From contig PUFA01000022.1 of the NCBI GenBank assembly GCA_003508835.1, forward strand, positions 6,448,001 through 6,512,000: 64,000 bases of DNA, given 5' to 3'. Both the position numbers and the translations under genes were made by a program. Shown one piece after another: positions 25,587 through 36,292 of this stretch. The DNA comes from Eonycteris spelaea (taxonomy: Eukaryota > Chordata > Mammalia > Chiroptera > Pteropodidae). Position 1 is the first letter of the stretch. Every line of letters begins with the position of its first letter. The notes under the pieces were generated by a model that saw only the letters and a list, made by a program, of their open reading frames with translations, was not told where the DNA came from and ran no database searches.

Positions 25587-26569
25587 GTCCCCATAAAGGA
25601 CCCCAAATTTTGATTGTTTTCAAATAAAATATTTGCTAGTAACCATTAAAACCAGTTAAACGATAACTGAATGTGTTGCTGCAATTCTAATTAAAGAATT
25701 AAACCTAAATATTTCTCTTAACACAAACACTAATCTCGTGCTACATGGTGCCCTTACAGACTGTACATGGAGATATGCTTCAGTCATTTGTCATTTTCTT
25801 TAAATTCTCGTGATTATGCAATAAGTGAACTCTTTCTACTTTAATGAGTAGTTTCATCTTTATGCATGTGCTTTGTTCTTAAAAGATGTCACATTTTAAT
25901 ATTTTATTTTTATAGGCATTATACAAACATATATGCATATTTAAATAACACAAACATATTTGTAATGAGCTAATACTTCTTGAATTTTGTTACATAATCT
26001 AAACTTAAAATTTGTAGTTAGCAATAATGCCCATTTGGAAACACTTACTCTCCTGTATCTTTTTAAATTGAGAAATGCTATAACCAGTATTTCACAAGAA
26101 AGATTTTAGGTATATAATCCTGGACTGCTGCTTCTGTTGCATGAATAACTCGACATAATAACAACTTTACCAAAAATTCTAAAATATACAACATAAACCC
26201 CAATGGGTTTAAGAATTGTGCATCAGTTTTCTCCCATAAAAATAATAAACCCAATTGAAGAAATAGAGGCATATCACAAAACATGTATTATAAATTACAT
26301 GTGGCAACCACGTACATGAAATTGACCCTAGCAGGCACGTTAGGTACAAGTTACATTAACAGGTTTATCACCTCCTGTTAGAGGGTCTCCTCTTCCTCAA
26401 CCTCAAACTACAAGAAATTACTAATAACCATTTAATTAAGGATTAAAAACATAAATATGATTCATGATATATACATATTTCTGTTCTGTAAGTCAGCACC
26501 ACTCAGAAAGACAACTCTGACTTTATCTTTTAGAAGTGGCACTGACTCTAAGTAGAGAAGGAAAATCCT
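25587..26569. other. Unassigned AT-rich sequence
   Basis: No feature recognised. Confidence 0.5.
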
Positions 26570-26895
26570 CAATTCACTGTTAAGAGTTCTATAAATCTAG
26601 ATACCAGTACTTTGTTGAACATGTGGTTTGCAAATAATTTCTTCCATTGTGTAGCTTGACTTTTTATGCTCTTAGCAGTGCCTTACATAGAGAAAAAATG
26701 TTTAATTTTAGTAAGGCACAATTACTCCTTTTATAAATAATGCTTTTGATAGTAAGTCTAAAAACATGTTACTTACCCCTAGTTTCCTAAGTTTGCCTCT
26801 TATTTTCTTCTGTTTTCTAGTTTTACATGTAAAAATTCGTGATTTGTTTGGAGTTATTTTTACATTAGGTATCAGGCACCCATTTTAGTTACAGG
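26570..26895 (-). mobile_element. L1 ORF2 fragment, antisense, old
   Basis: The reverse complement of L1 ORF2 3' sequence is suggested by 'gtggtttgcaaataatttct', 'cattgtgtagcttgactttt' and 'cccctagtttcctaagtt', in the order seen in the antisense L1 at 1-545 (gcaaatattttctcccat ... ttgccttttcac ...). Diverged. Confidence 0.6.
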
Positions 26896-29800
26896 CCATC
26901 TGTGAAAAGCTGGTCGATCAATGTGAGACCTGTGAATGAGGCTGACACCCACCATAAAAGACAATATTGCTTGCGCTTAAGTATAAAGGTCACATAAGCT
27001 AATGATTTCCTTTATGTAGGCTTAAACAAGTTTGGGTTTTGTTTGCTAATCATAAAATAATTCTAACATGTCAATATTTGCATGTAGAACTTTACAATGA
27101 CTTTTGGAATATAAACTAGTAAATAAATTGTTGCTTATGTAAAGAGAAATATTTGTTAAAGTAAACAAGATATGTAATTGTATATGTAGGATGACAACTG
27201 GATATAAATAAACCAACCAAAAAAAAATCCACAAATTATACACACAGACTACTAATTAGAAGGAAATAAGTGAAACATTTCCGCCATTGGGTTTAGGTGA
27301 TGGTTCTTAATATATAATATCCTCTTATTTAAACATATACATTTCCTAAATGTTATTTTAGCAATTTGTAGTCATTAAAATATCGAAAAAATACATGAGA
27401 TAACTGACATATTTCACTCTAGTTAGTTTTAAAATCATCTTTTAAGTAAAATTTATTTGTCCAAATAATTTATTTCAAGTAAAAATCAAAGTAAAATATC
27501 TAATTTTGGTCAAGTATGCACGTGAAACATGTAATATTCAGCTATGTATATTTTTTAGACTCAACCACATTTAATATTAGGAAAGTTCCAAAATATGTTA
27601 ATACAAAAATATATTGAAGAAAGTCTATTTTTTAAAATTTATTTGTATAAGTTGTTGCAAAACGGTAATCCAAATATTTAATTACTATTGATTAATGTGC
27701 CATTTCTCTTCAAATATGCTTCAAAACATTTCAATTGATATTTTTTAAGTTCCAGACTATTGAAACCTAAAGAAAATTCCAATTTTGGTTTTCATCCAAA
27801 TCAGGTGTAGGTTTTAAAACTACATTAAAATTGACTTCTCTAAAGCCCATATAAAATTATTTTAAATATCCCTTTTATAGTTTTCTATAATTTGTTTTCT
27901 TTTCATGAATTATCTAAAAATTAATATTTTCTCATCTGTACAGTTCATTTTGCCACCTCAGCTCTTTTGGCTTTTTGTCTTGATTCTGATTTTTAACTCT
28001 TTAATTAAAAACCATACTTCTCCCATTTAAATCATTATTTCTAGTGTGCAAAGCAGTTTTATCAACTCATACTCTGAAAATGCCATATATTTACATTTTA
28101 TTAGGAGTTATTTTTTGACCATATACTGTTTAAAACCAAAATAACTTAGTAACAAGAACTTCATATCCTTTTTATGTTATGTGCTATCATAACAAATTTT
28201 TAAGTAAAAAAAGAGATGTTCATAAATATCAGGTTTCTTCCCACATATACTGACAAATTAAGAATATACAGGCATTACATTTTGTACTAGTATTTATAGA
28301 AAGAGTGATATAATGTAACGATATAAAACTTGATCTATTTATCATTTTCCCCACTGGATATAATATCTCTAGTTTTACCCTAACATTATTCAGAACAATG
28401 ACCAATGAAAAGTATTCACAAAAAAGACTGCAATGGAAGACTCTCCACAGCTAATCTAACATGCAAAATCGTCTCCTCCCTTTTATTTAGCACAAAAGAT
28501 TTAAAGGAGAATGAAACGCTTTGCTAAATACATCAAGCTCATAATCTGAGAAATCTGAGTTTTAAATATGAAGTTTCTTCTGAAATCTATAAAGAATACC
28601 AGCAGCTGATTTTTTTTCCCCCAGAGGATACCTACAATATTATACTTTCATTGAGAGGAATTTTAAATGCTGAAAAAGATTAATCAAAAATAAAAGAAAA
28701 TGGATGGCAAGATTCTATTTAGATTTGAAACGTTAAGTATCAATCACATAGTAATCTTTTGGTGCAGGATCCATTAGGTGACATGAGAGTGAGAACGAAG
28801 GAAGAGGCATTTCAGATTATTATCCGCATTGCATAAATAAAGCAATGCAATCTTGGACGGCATTCGTTCACTAAATCTAGAAGCAATATTCAAACTTAGA
28901 AACGTATAGTTTTATAGCCTATGGTTTGAAACAATATATTTGACTCCCACCCTTGATTGCACATGTAGTAATTCTGTTGTAATATCTGACTTAAAATCTT
29001 ATGCATGATATTATTAAGAGATATTTAATGGTTAGCTAATAACTTCAAGTAACATTTTATTATCTTAGAATAACAGGGGTTCCAAATAAATAAGTAATTA
29101 AGCAAACATTTTGACAAAAAAAGTTAAAGTCGATTTTCTAAGATTGCACTGTCTAACCAGGGTGTCAGGGCACAATGCTGAGTCACAGGCAGATGAACAC
29201 CAAGGAAATGGATCCTGGAGGAATCCTGCTGCTTAGGATTTATCTTTTACTTCTGTATGATAGGGCAACCTCGAGATCTGGGATTGGAGAGAGGCATTTC
29301 ATTAAAGGTATTTGGGGAACTGGCTATTTACCAAAGGGAGTAAGAGAATTTTAATATTTTAAGTGTTCCTATACAAAAAGCATCCTGAATATGTATCAGC
29401 CTGGTTACAGGTGCACTGAGATACTAACCTTCTCAGTCCTCTAGGGCTTAAGTAGCCCCTGGGCAGCCAGTTGCCTCATCCGGTTGGCGCCCTGGAGTAG
29501 CCTCTAGCCACAGAAGTCTCCCAGGTTACCTCATTGGGCCATAGTAATGTTATTTTCAATGCCTCTCCTAATGTCATAATCTGTGAAGCACTTTTCTAAG
29601 CAGAGATATGGCATCACTTCTTAATTCACTCCAACTTTATACAATCATTACCTAAGTAAATTAAGTAATGTCTTTTGCTTAGTACATTTATCTGTATCCA
29701 TACTATCTTTGTTGTTGTTCATCAATAAACTTAACTGGAATAGAGCCAGTGGAGGCAAGAAATTTAACTTCTAAATTTGGCTTCGGTAATGTACTAGTGA

Positions 29801-30027
29801 TCAGTAAAATGATGGGATCGCAAGTGATTCACTCGTCCAATAAGCAATTGCGTTGAGTTTTTGCTAATCTTTAAAATAGCCTGTGTCTCTGAAATCAGAA
29901 ACGTACACATTTGTAAAACACGGCTGCATGTAAAAAAAGGCACTCGAAGGAAATTTTCAAAATCTTAAATTCAAAAGCGTCTGGAGGCGAGGTGGGTGTA
30001 TTTGCGAAACAGAAGAGTCAAGGAACG
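26896..30027. other. Unassigned AT-rich sequence
   Basis: Over 3 kb without a recognised gene, RNA or repeat. The last kilobase, especially 29395-29545, becomes richer in G+C before the split MIR and CpG cluster. Confidence 0.55.
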
Positions 30028-30155
30028 CAGGTGCTGCGGTCAAGCACGTCTCAGGTTTGACTTCAAGTTCTAACACCCCCCCCCCAAAGCACATGACTTC
30101 ATCTCCCGGAACCTCAATTTCTTTGGCAATAAACGAAATTAAAATATTACATACC
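30028..30155 (+). mobile_element. MIR SINE, 5' half of a split copy
   Basis: The forward MIR head and core are readable: 'gctgcggtcaagcacgtctc' (A-box side), 'caggtttgacttcaagttct' (B-box side), then 'cacatgacttcatctcccgg', 'aacctcaatttctttggcaa' and 'taaacgaaattaaaatatt'. It stops at 'acatacc', in the middle of the MIR consensus. The missing second half resumes at 32341. A ten-base C run (30076-30085) interrupts it. Confidence 0.75.
30141..30155 (+). repeat. Target-site duplication, left copy
   Basis: A 15-bp segment (AAAATATTACATACC) repeated at 32336-32350 with 12 of 15 identical positions, including the last seven. It begins with AAAA directly after TT, the sequence preferred by the L1 endonuclease. 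Confidence 0.75.
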
Positions 30156-30545
30156 AGCCGCCTTCTTGGCCCAACGCCCCAGCCTCTTCGGACGTCGGAC
30201 TGAGATGCACTGGGCTCACGCTCCCTTGGCAACGGCCCCGCTCTGGCGTGGGTCTCCATCCCTGCCGCGCCCGGACCCCAGCGGCCAGGTGAGCCCCCGG
30301 GGACCGCCACTCGGCGAGGGTGGCCGGCCCGGCCCGGCCCGGCCCTGCTGGGACAGGAGGCCCTGCGACGGCTGCAGGGATGGCTGGACCGGCCGAGGCG
30401 GCCGTTCCCGTGATGCAGTGCGGGACGCGTCCCCGACGGAGGCGTCACGGCGCAGCGGCCCGGGCGCTGATGGCATCAACTTCACGGTCTATAGTGAACA
30501 ACGCCAGCGTGTAGAGCACGTGGTCTTATCACGTCGTGACGCCGC
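30156..30545 (+). promoter_or_regulatory. CpG island, possible promoter
   Basis: I count 46 CpG dinucleotides in 30156-30541, about one per 8 bp, against very few in the flanking kilobases. It has a (GGCCC)n stretch at 30322-30345, a GACGTC at 30191-30196, 'ccttggcaac' at 30224-30233 (half of an RFX-type X-box), a CACGTG E-box at 30517-30522 and a TGACG half-site at 30537-30541. No TATA box is evident. It coincides with the 5' part of the retrocopy, so it may be copied parental sequence. Retention of the CpGs suggests that it is unmethylated in the germ line. Promoter activity is inference. Long ORFs on both strands here (163 codons minus, 139 codons plus) reflect GC-rich sequence with few stops. 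Confidence 0.7.
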
Positions 30546-32340
30546 ACTCTCTCTTTTCAGTTTGCAAGTGTATTTTGGTACTTGATGCTTGGGAAGTAAT
30601 AGTTGGAAGACAGGTGGGGAAAGTTCGTGAATCTGGGATTATCCACCTACCTGCCTGCCTGCGGTGTCTCCTGAGGAACTAACCTCTTTGTAGTGTGAGA
30701 GTAAGGTCATCGAATGAAAATAAAAACAAACAAAAAAAACCCCCAGAAATTAGTAAAGTGGACTGTCTTCTTTCAAGTTGCCACAGCCATGATGGTAGCA
30801 GTTGTCCAAGAGGGGATTCTCTTGGAAAAGGGAGCATCATATCCCTGTAAACATTCCTTTTAACACACTTCTTACAAAGGCTTACCATCCAAAAGTATTT
30901 TTGGGAGCAGATTCTAGGAGCAGGGACAGTAATGGTAAAACTAGGATAATTAGATAGGACAATTGAATGTTAAGAGCGTTTTTCATGAAGTCACCGTTGA
31001 TAGATAGTGGCAATCCCGCTATGAAAACTGAGGCCTTTCCTATTCAAACTCCACCGCTGAGTGAATACCTAGTTCAAGTAAGACTAGCAACATTGGACTG
31101 GTGATTGCAAAAGGAAGATCTTCCCCAAATCTACATGTTGACTAACAGTCGAAGTTCTGCAGGAGTTCTTCAGGAGGGAAAACCTCAAAGCTCAGATGTC
31201 TCTGGTATTTCAGCATTACCTTGTATTTGCCAATTAAGTCATTAACTGGAACTTTCTCCAAATTTAGGCAGACATTCTATATCTGCGTTTGAATCTTCAC
31301 AGGATGTATTGTTAAAGCCAACAGAGTCCTGGTGGGAGATGCCTCTGGACAGCAGAGTTATGAAGCTTTTACTAATGGCACCTGGAAAAATCAGAAGATT
31401 CAGATAGGACACAAGATTCTTTATAGTGCTTGCCACTTGGCTTCTTTTCACAGACCTGACTTCCTCCATGAAGGATCATGGGTCGATTATCCAGCACCCT
31501 TCATTGTGCGATTACTGACAATGGAATTGCAATAGAAGTTCTGAAGTGGGGAATTTCCACATTATCATTGACCTGGTATCTGTATCCCCTTGAAATATTT
31601 TAAATGAACTTTTCTCCTCCTTAGTTAATTGTTTCACACATCTCACCTGTTGTTTTGGTTGAAATGCTGTACTGGAAGAAGTATGGATAAAGATGCATGG
31701 TACATACATGAAAGCTTATGACAAATTGCTGGCATCCTGATAGCTTTGATCCAAGATGACATACATTTTCATTTAGTGTTCCTTTTCCCCCAACATGTAA
31801 TTCAAGTTTTCAATTCCTGCATGCAACTCCACCTAACTACACCAGGTGGCACAAGGAATTTGCCAATGGTATGGCCTCTCATGAGGAAGAAGAAATGAAT
31901 GAACATCAAGAAGATTGTCAAGTCCAGTTTTTAGATCAAATAGCCAGTTTAGCGATGCTAGGGACACTGTATACCTTTCTGACAAGGTATACACAGTCCA
32001 AAGGAACCCCATGTGGCAAATATTATCTATTCACAATTCTCTGGAGAGTACTTAAATTACTGAAAGACTTTAAACACCCCACCCTGCTTCCCAGCACTCT
32101 GAAACAAATGGACAAAAACATAGCACAAAATTTGCATTCCATGGCTTGTATGTTGGATCTCAGGAGCTATGGCATAGATTGCAGAGAGATTATGAAAACG
32201 TGATATGAGAAATGATTGGACTTATGTCAATAAAAGTTGGAATCACCAGTTTTCAAATGCCTGTTGTAAAACCTGTTTATAAAGCACTGTTTAATGTTTA
32301 ATGTGTCATAAACAATATACCACAATCCCTATTTTAAAAA
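30156..32340 (+). pseudogene. Full-length processed retrocopy, parent gene not recognised
   Basis: About 2.18 kb inserted into a MIR, with a 15-bp flanking near-repeat, a short A-run at the 3' end (32336-32341) and a CATAAA poly(A)-signal variant at 32307-32312, about 24 bases before the A-run. An AATAAA also occurs at about 32230. These are marks of an mRNA copied back by L1 machinery. The 5' ~385 bp are GC- and CpG-rich, as expected of a copied 5' UTR and first coding exon. A well-placed start (g at -3, G at +4) at 30380 opens a frame that meets a stop at 30512 and then reads on for 44 codons to the next stop. Further downstream, open stretches switch between frames, for example 30978-31086, 31332-31535 and 31871-32203, so coding capacity is lost. 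The last stretch is a 110-codon ORF without a recognised domain. I could not name the parent, and the extent of its coding region is uncertain. A spliced host gene with its own CpG-island promoter is the alternative, but the split MIR argues for insertion. Confidence 0.75.
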
Positions 32341-32350
32341 AGCACATACC
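32336..32350 (+). repeat. Target-site duplication, right copy, fused to poly(A) remnant
   Basis: AAAAAAGCACATACC, matching the left copy at 30141-30155 at 12 of 15 positions. The A-run merges with the copy's tail. Immediately downstream the MIR sequence resumes. Confidence 0.75.
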
Positions 32351-32450
32351 TATAAAGTTTATGTAAATATTAAATAAATGAATGCATTTAGCACAACTGT
32401 TAACACTTCCTGGTACATAATTAACACCAAATATTGTTTTATTATAAAAA
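32341..32450 (+). mobile_element. MIR SINE, 3' half of a split copy
   Basis: It continues the MIR consensus from the point where 30028-30155 stops: 'acatacctataaagtttatg', 'taaatattaaataaatgaat', 'gcatttagcacaactgttaa', then 'cttcctggtacataattaac'. Same strand as the first half. Confidence 0.75.
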
Positions 32451-33078
32451 TTGTGAAATCATTCATAACTATGCTAGAATATCGCCTGTTACTTTTGTTA
32501 GTTAAAAAAAAAAAAAAGAGCGGAATGTAAGCCTGATAAATAAAAATTAACTACATAGAGGAACTAAAGATGTTATATGCCTCAGTTCCATATGGCCTTC
32601 CTAAATGGCCTTGATTCTGCAAGTAGAGGATGATTTAGTCTTCAATTGTGAATAGTTACATGAAAAATTTAACTAGCTAAACTAGACTATGCAAACTGCC
32701 AAGAGGAAATGTAATAGCTCAGAGTTATCATTTGGCATATTTTATTACACCTTTCCATTCCCAATGGGTAATTACTCCATTGTAAAGTTAAAATTCGGGC
32801 ATATATATGCTGTTTATAAGACTATAAAGACTTTTTTTTTCTTTCTATACTCTCTCTTCTCCTTTGTCTTGGCAGCCATTTCAGTCTCTCACTATGAAAA
32901 AGAGACAGACAGCAGCAATGTGCAATGACACAAAATTTAAAAAATAGAATACTCTCTAAAGTTAAGTAAGGCGGGTTTAGTGTTAATTCCTCATAATCAC
33001 TCGAACTTCCCATTGAAATGCATCCAATGAATTGAAGAATAGTTGGCTTGATGTTAGACAATGTTTGAAAGCATTCAA

Positions 33079-33081
<3 letters not shown>
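32451..33081. other. Unassigned sequence
   Basis: It contains an A-run at 32504-32517 and nothing else recognised. 79-codon ORFs on opposite strands overlap and look like chance. Confidence 0.5.

Positions 33082-33134
<53 letters not shown>
33082..33134. repeat. Perfect (AT)n microsatellite
   Basis: 53 uninterrupted bases of alternating A and T, about 26 units, the purest AT tract in the window. It can form a cruciform and is likely polymorphic. Confidence 0.98.
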
Positions 33135-33136
<2 letters not shown>

Positions 33137-33379
33137 CTGTAGATAGACTATGCCTAAATTTTACCAATGCAATTTAGCTAAAAAGGGCTAAACTGGCTTT
33201 CTAATTATAAATTCATACCTAACTGGTTAGAGGGTTCTATCACTCTACTCTGCTGTCCTTCCCCACTGGGTTACAAGAATAAATTAACAAAATTGATTTG
33301 CTGGGATATTCTTCAGAGTCAGCAAGTTGGAGGAGAATGGTTTCTAAGATACGGGCAAAAATACCAGGTAGATTTTAAG

Positions 33380-33538
33380 CTACGACACTTAACTAGCTAT
33401 ATGAATTTGGATAAGATAAATTCTACAAACCTCAGTTTCTACATTTTAAAAATGGAGAATAAATTCGCTGCATATTTTATACAGATTACATTAGATGATG
33501 TCAATCCTTCTTGTACAGAACCTGGTACCAGATAGATA
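33380..33538 (+). mobile_element. MIR SINE
   Basis: Forward MIR order: 'gacacttaactagctatatg', 'aatttggataagataaattc', 'aaacctcagtttctacattt', 'taaaaatggagaataaattc' and 'ttgtacagaacctggtacca'. Confidence 0.8.
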
Positions 33539-33734
33539 TCGGATGCCTCCTTCTCTAGTTCTACTGATGAGGATACAACTGGGTAAGTCTATGTCTAAGA
33601 GGGAAGAGATTTAGGGGCTTTTAAGTGTGGATGGTTATGCTATTATGGCTGTTGATTGCATTCTGAGTGGTAATTGGAGATCTTAACCACAAGTATCATG
33701 GGTGGGGTGCTTAGTTTGTATGTGCAACTACACT

Positions 33735-34265
33735 GTTGGTTAATTTTACTTGTCATCTGTACATCTTCTCTGGTGAAGTTTCTGTTAAATCTTCTAAAAA
33801 TTATTTTATTTGGTTATTTTGTTTTCTTATAGTTGAGTTTTGAGAATACTTTATGTAGTCTAGGTAAAAGTCATTTATAAGACATGTGCTTCGCAAATAT
33901 TTCTTCCCAGTCTGTGTTTTCATAGTTTCTCTTAACAGTCTTTCACAAAAGTTTCTCAATTTTTTGTGCATACTGAATCCTTTAGCTGATGTACGTAAAA
34001 AACGTTTTCTAACTAGCCATTGCAAAGACTCAATGCTGTAAAGATTTTCTGCTGTGTTTTCTGGTAAAAGTTTTATAATTTTGTATTCCACATTTAGGTT
34101 TATAATCTTATGTGAGTTAATTTTTTAAAGTATAAGTTTGTGATTTCAGTTGATTTTTTAAAATTATTTTATGAAATTTCAGCTGGACCAGGTTTATTTG
34201 TTTAAAAGACTCTCCTTTGCTCTGGTGAATTTCTTTTGTTTCTTAGTCAAAAATCAATTGACTAT
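33735..34265 (-). mobile_element. L1 ORF2 fragment, antisense, old
   Basis: An antisense L1 ORF2 pattern: 'gtcatctgtacatcttctct', 'acatgtgcttcgcaaatatt', 'tcttcccagtctgtgttttc' and 'gtttataatcttatgtgagt', in the order expected for the reverse complement of the ORF2 3' third. The 96-codon minus-strand ORF (33801-34091) reads the L1 sense strand but shows no intact domain. Confidence 0.7.
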
Positions 34266-34269
34266 ATTT

Positions 34270-34376
34270 GTGAGGACTGAAAGAAAGAGAGAAAAGAGAG
34301 AGGGAGAAAGGTGAGGAAGAAGAATGGGAGGAAGGGAGAGGAAAGAGAAAAGAAAGCAGAAAAACAGGAAGGAAAT
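34270..34376 (+). repeat. Polypurine (GA-rich) tract
   Basis: About 105 bases that are almost purely A and G on the plus strand, with GAGA and GGAAG units. Mirror-symmetric parts could adopt triplex (H-DNA) structure. It is followed 18 bases later by a GT microsatellite. Confidence 0.9.
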
Positions 34377-34391
34377 CAGTGTTCACTCAGA

Positions 34392-34393
<2 letters not shown>

Positions 34394-34439
<46 letters not shown>
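34394..34439 (+). repeat. Perfect (GT)n microsatellite
   Basis: 46 uninterrupted bases, about 23 GT units, with a short interrupted extension to about 34450. A typical Z-DNA-forming alternation. Confidence 0.98.
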
Positions 34440-34443
<4 letters not shown>

Positions 34444-34977
34444 GTGTGTGATTGAATTAACTATCTGCATTTGGATTTTCTGTAAATGATTCTAATGCAC
34501 ATTATTTTATGCTCTTAAGCCAGTACACAAAACAATGAAAACAAATAAATTAAAATGGGATTACAAATGTACACAGGTAGTTTGGCAAACATAATTTGTC
34601 TTGCACACATAGATAACTGAAGGTAAATTGGGTAATTCAACTATGTTTTCTCTTATGTAACAGCTCTACCATAAATGAAAGACAAAATAGACTTTTAGAT
34701 TTATGTCCTAGGTTTCAATTTTACTGAAAGATAGAAATTAGTGGGTTACTTTAAATATATAGTTACTTTAATACAGTTTATAAAAATCTCTTTTCTAAAT
34801 ATGCAAAATAGCAAGGGTATCACATACTTTGCAAACTATTTCAGGTGTTCTTGGCATAATTTGTACCTGATTTTGGGCTCTTAGCTGAATACTAAGTGAA
34901 ATAAGACTTAAATCTTTTTCCTAGACCAAGTCTATGTCGGAAGACAGAAAAAGGTATTAAAATAACATAATTCACTC
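34440..34977. other. Unassigned AT-rich sequence
   Basis: No gene or repeat family recognised. Confidence 0.5.
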
Positions 34978-35550
34978 CACAAGTAACTATTAAGGGCCTA
35001 CCAAACTTGCAGATTCCTGAGATACGCTGGTGAACAAAAAGGGCAAAAATACATAAATAACTTCCTTTGTGGAGTTTATTATGTTAAGGAAAACACAATT
35101 AAAAAAAGATAATTATATTGTATGTGAGAAGTTGACAGGTACATTGAAAAAAAAAACAGGGCAGAGTAGGGGTGTCTAGATTGTAAAGGTGACAATTTAA
35201 ACTGTTTGTAAGATTTATCTAATAAGGATAGTTTTAATGAAGACTTGAAGAGCATGATGTGTAGTTAGCTATATAAATATCTCAGGAGAGAATATTCCAG
35301 AATGAAAAAAAAAAAAAGTGAAAATCCCATAAGGCATGAGCCCACCTGGCATATACAGTGAAAAATAAGGAGATCAGGATAACTGAGCAGAATAGGGAAG
35401 GGGCGGGGGAGAGATGAGATCATATAAAACCTTGAGAGTAACTTCAAGGTCTTTGGCATTTATTTGCATTAAAATGGGAGCCATCAAGGAGTTTTGAGTA
35501 AAGAAGTAGCATTTTGACTTGTTTTAAATGGTTACAGCACAAGCAGAAGT
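34978..35550 (-). mobile_element. L2 LINE 3' end, antisense
   Basis: A long, ordered match to the reverse complement of L2: 'agatacgctggtgaacaaaa', 'acttcctttgtggagtttat', 'gaagacttgaagag', 'gagaatattccagaatg', 'aaaaccttgagagtaacttc', 'aaggtctttggcatttattt' and 'gggagccatcaaggagtttt'. The whole 3' UTR and end of the LINE appear present. It carries no coding capacity. Confidence 0.85.
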
Positions 35551-35947
35551 AAGGGATGGATTATTTAGGTCCAAATACCCATGGAAGCATAAAGGGTCAT
35601 GGTTCTCAGGCTGGCAAGTCAGAGAAACTCCCCTAAAGGTGTTACTAGTTAATATAGAGTACTTATTGCCCACACCATCAGAGTAACCAGGTTAGGGGTG
35701 TGTTGAGGTGAGGAAGGAGTCGGTATTAACTATTGTTACTCAGTGCCACTTCCAAACCTTTACTTCTCTACTCTTATGTAAAAGAGTAGAGAAATACTCT
35801 TTTGAAATTCATCTCCTCTAGTGTGTTCCACTAATATCTATCCTTATCATTTTCCCATAATCAAGGTCATAGGCTATCTTATAGTTTCCTTCTCTTTCCT
35901 GAATTCTATTACTAAATTTCCATGATTGCCAATAATGTTAATAGGAA

Positions 35948-36292
35948 GTATTTCTGGCTCTCCTTCTGGGATATGTTAGGATTATATATGTGAGGCCCTC
36001 TTATTCTGACTGAAGGTTGTGAGCAGAAGTGATTTGTATTACTTCCTAGTTAAGAATTCATCTGCTGGTTTGAGATACTCTAGTGTATTCTTTTCCACGG
36101 TAAGGCAAACGAGAAAGATTTGACGTGGTGATTACTGTTTCAGCCTAGGTTCCTAAATGGTTGTGAAAAATAGGCCCATAAGCAGACTAGTTAAGGCCTT
36201 GTAGCATGAGTGAAATATAAGATAAACCTTTTTTTTAGGCAACTGAGATATGAGTGTTTTGATAATGCAGCCCAAGTTAGCCTATTTTGCAG
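35948..36292 (+). mobile_element. MaLR-type LTR, copy 1
   Basis: It follows an LTR pattern with 'gagcagaagtgatttgtatt', 'acttcctagttaagaattca', 'gtagcatgagtgaaatataa', 'gataaaccttttttttaggc' and 'actgagatatgag', then 'aatgcagcccaagttagcct'. The same landmark order appears at 37412-37693, which suggests one family. Confidence 0.6.

Noticed and set aside
29957..30448. Longest ORF in the window, 163 codons on the minus strand
   Set aside because: Its N-terminal part is GC-rich sequence with few stops and its C-terminal part is antisense MIR. It crosses the retrocopy/MIR junction and has no domain.
30166..30585. 139-codon plus-strand ORF in the CpG island
   Set aside because: It competes with two other open frames in the same GC-rich stretch and is Gly/Pro/Arg-rich. 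There is no recognised homology, and openness is explained by base composition.
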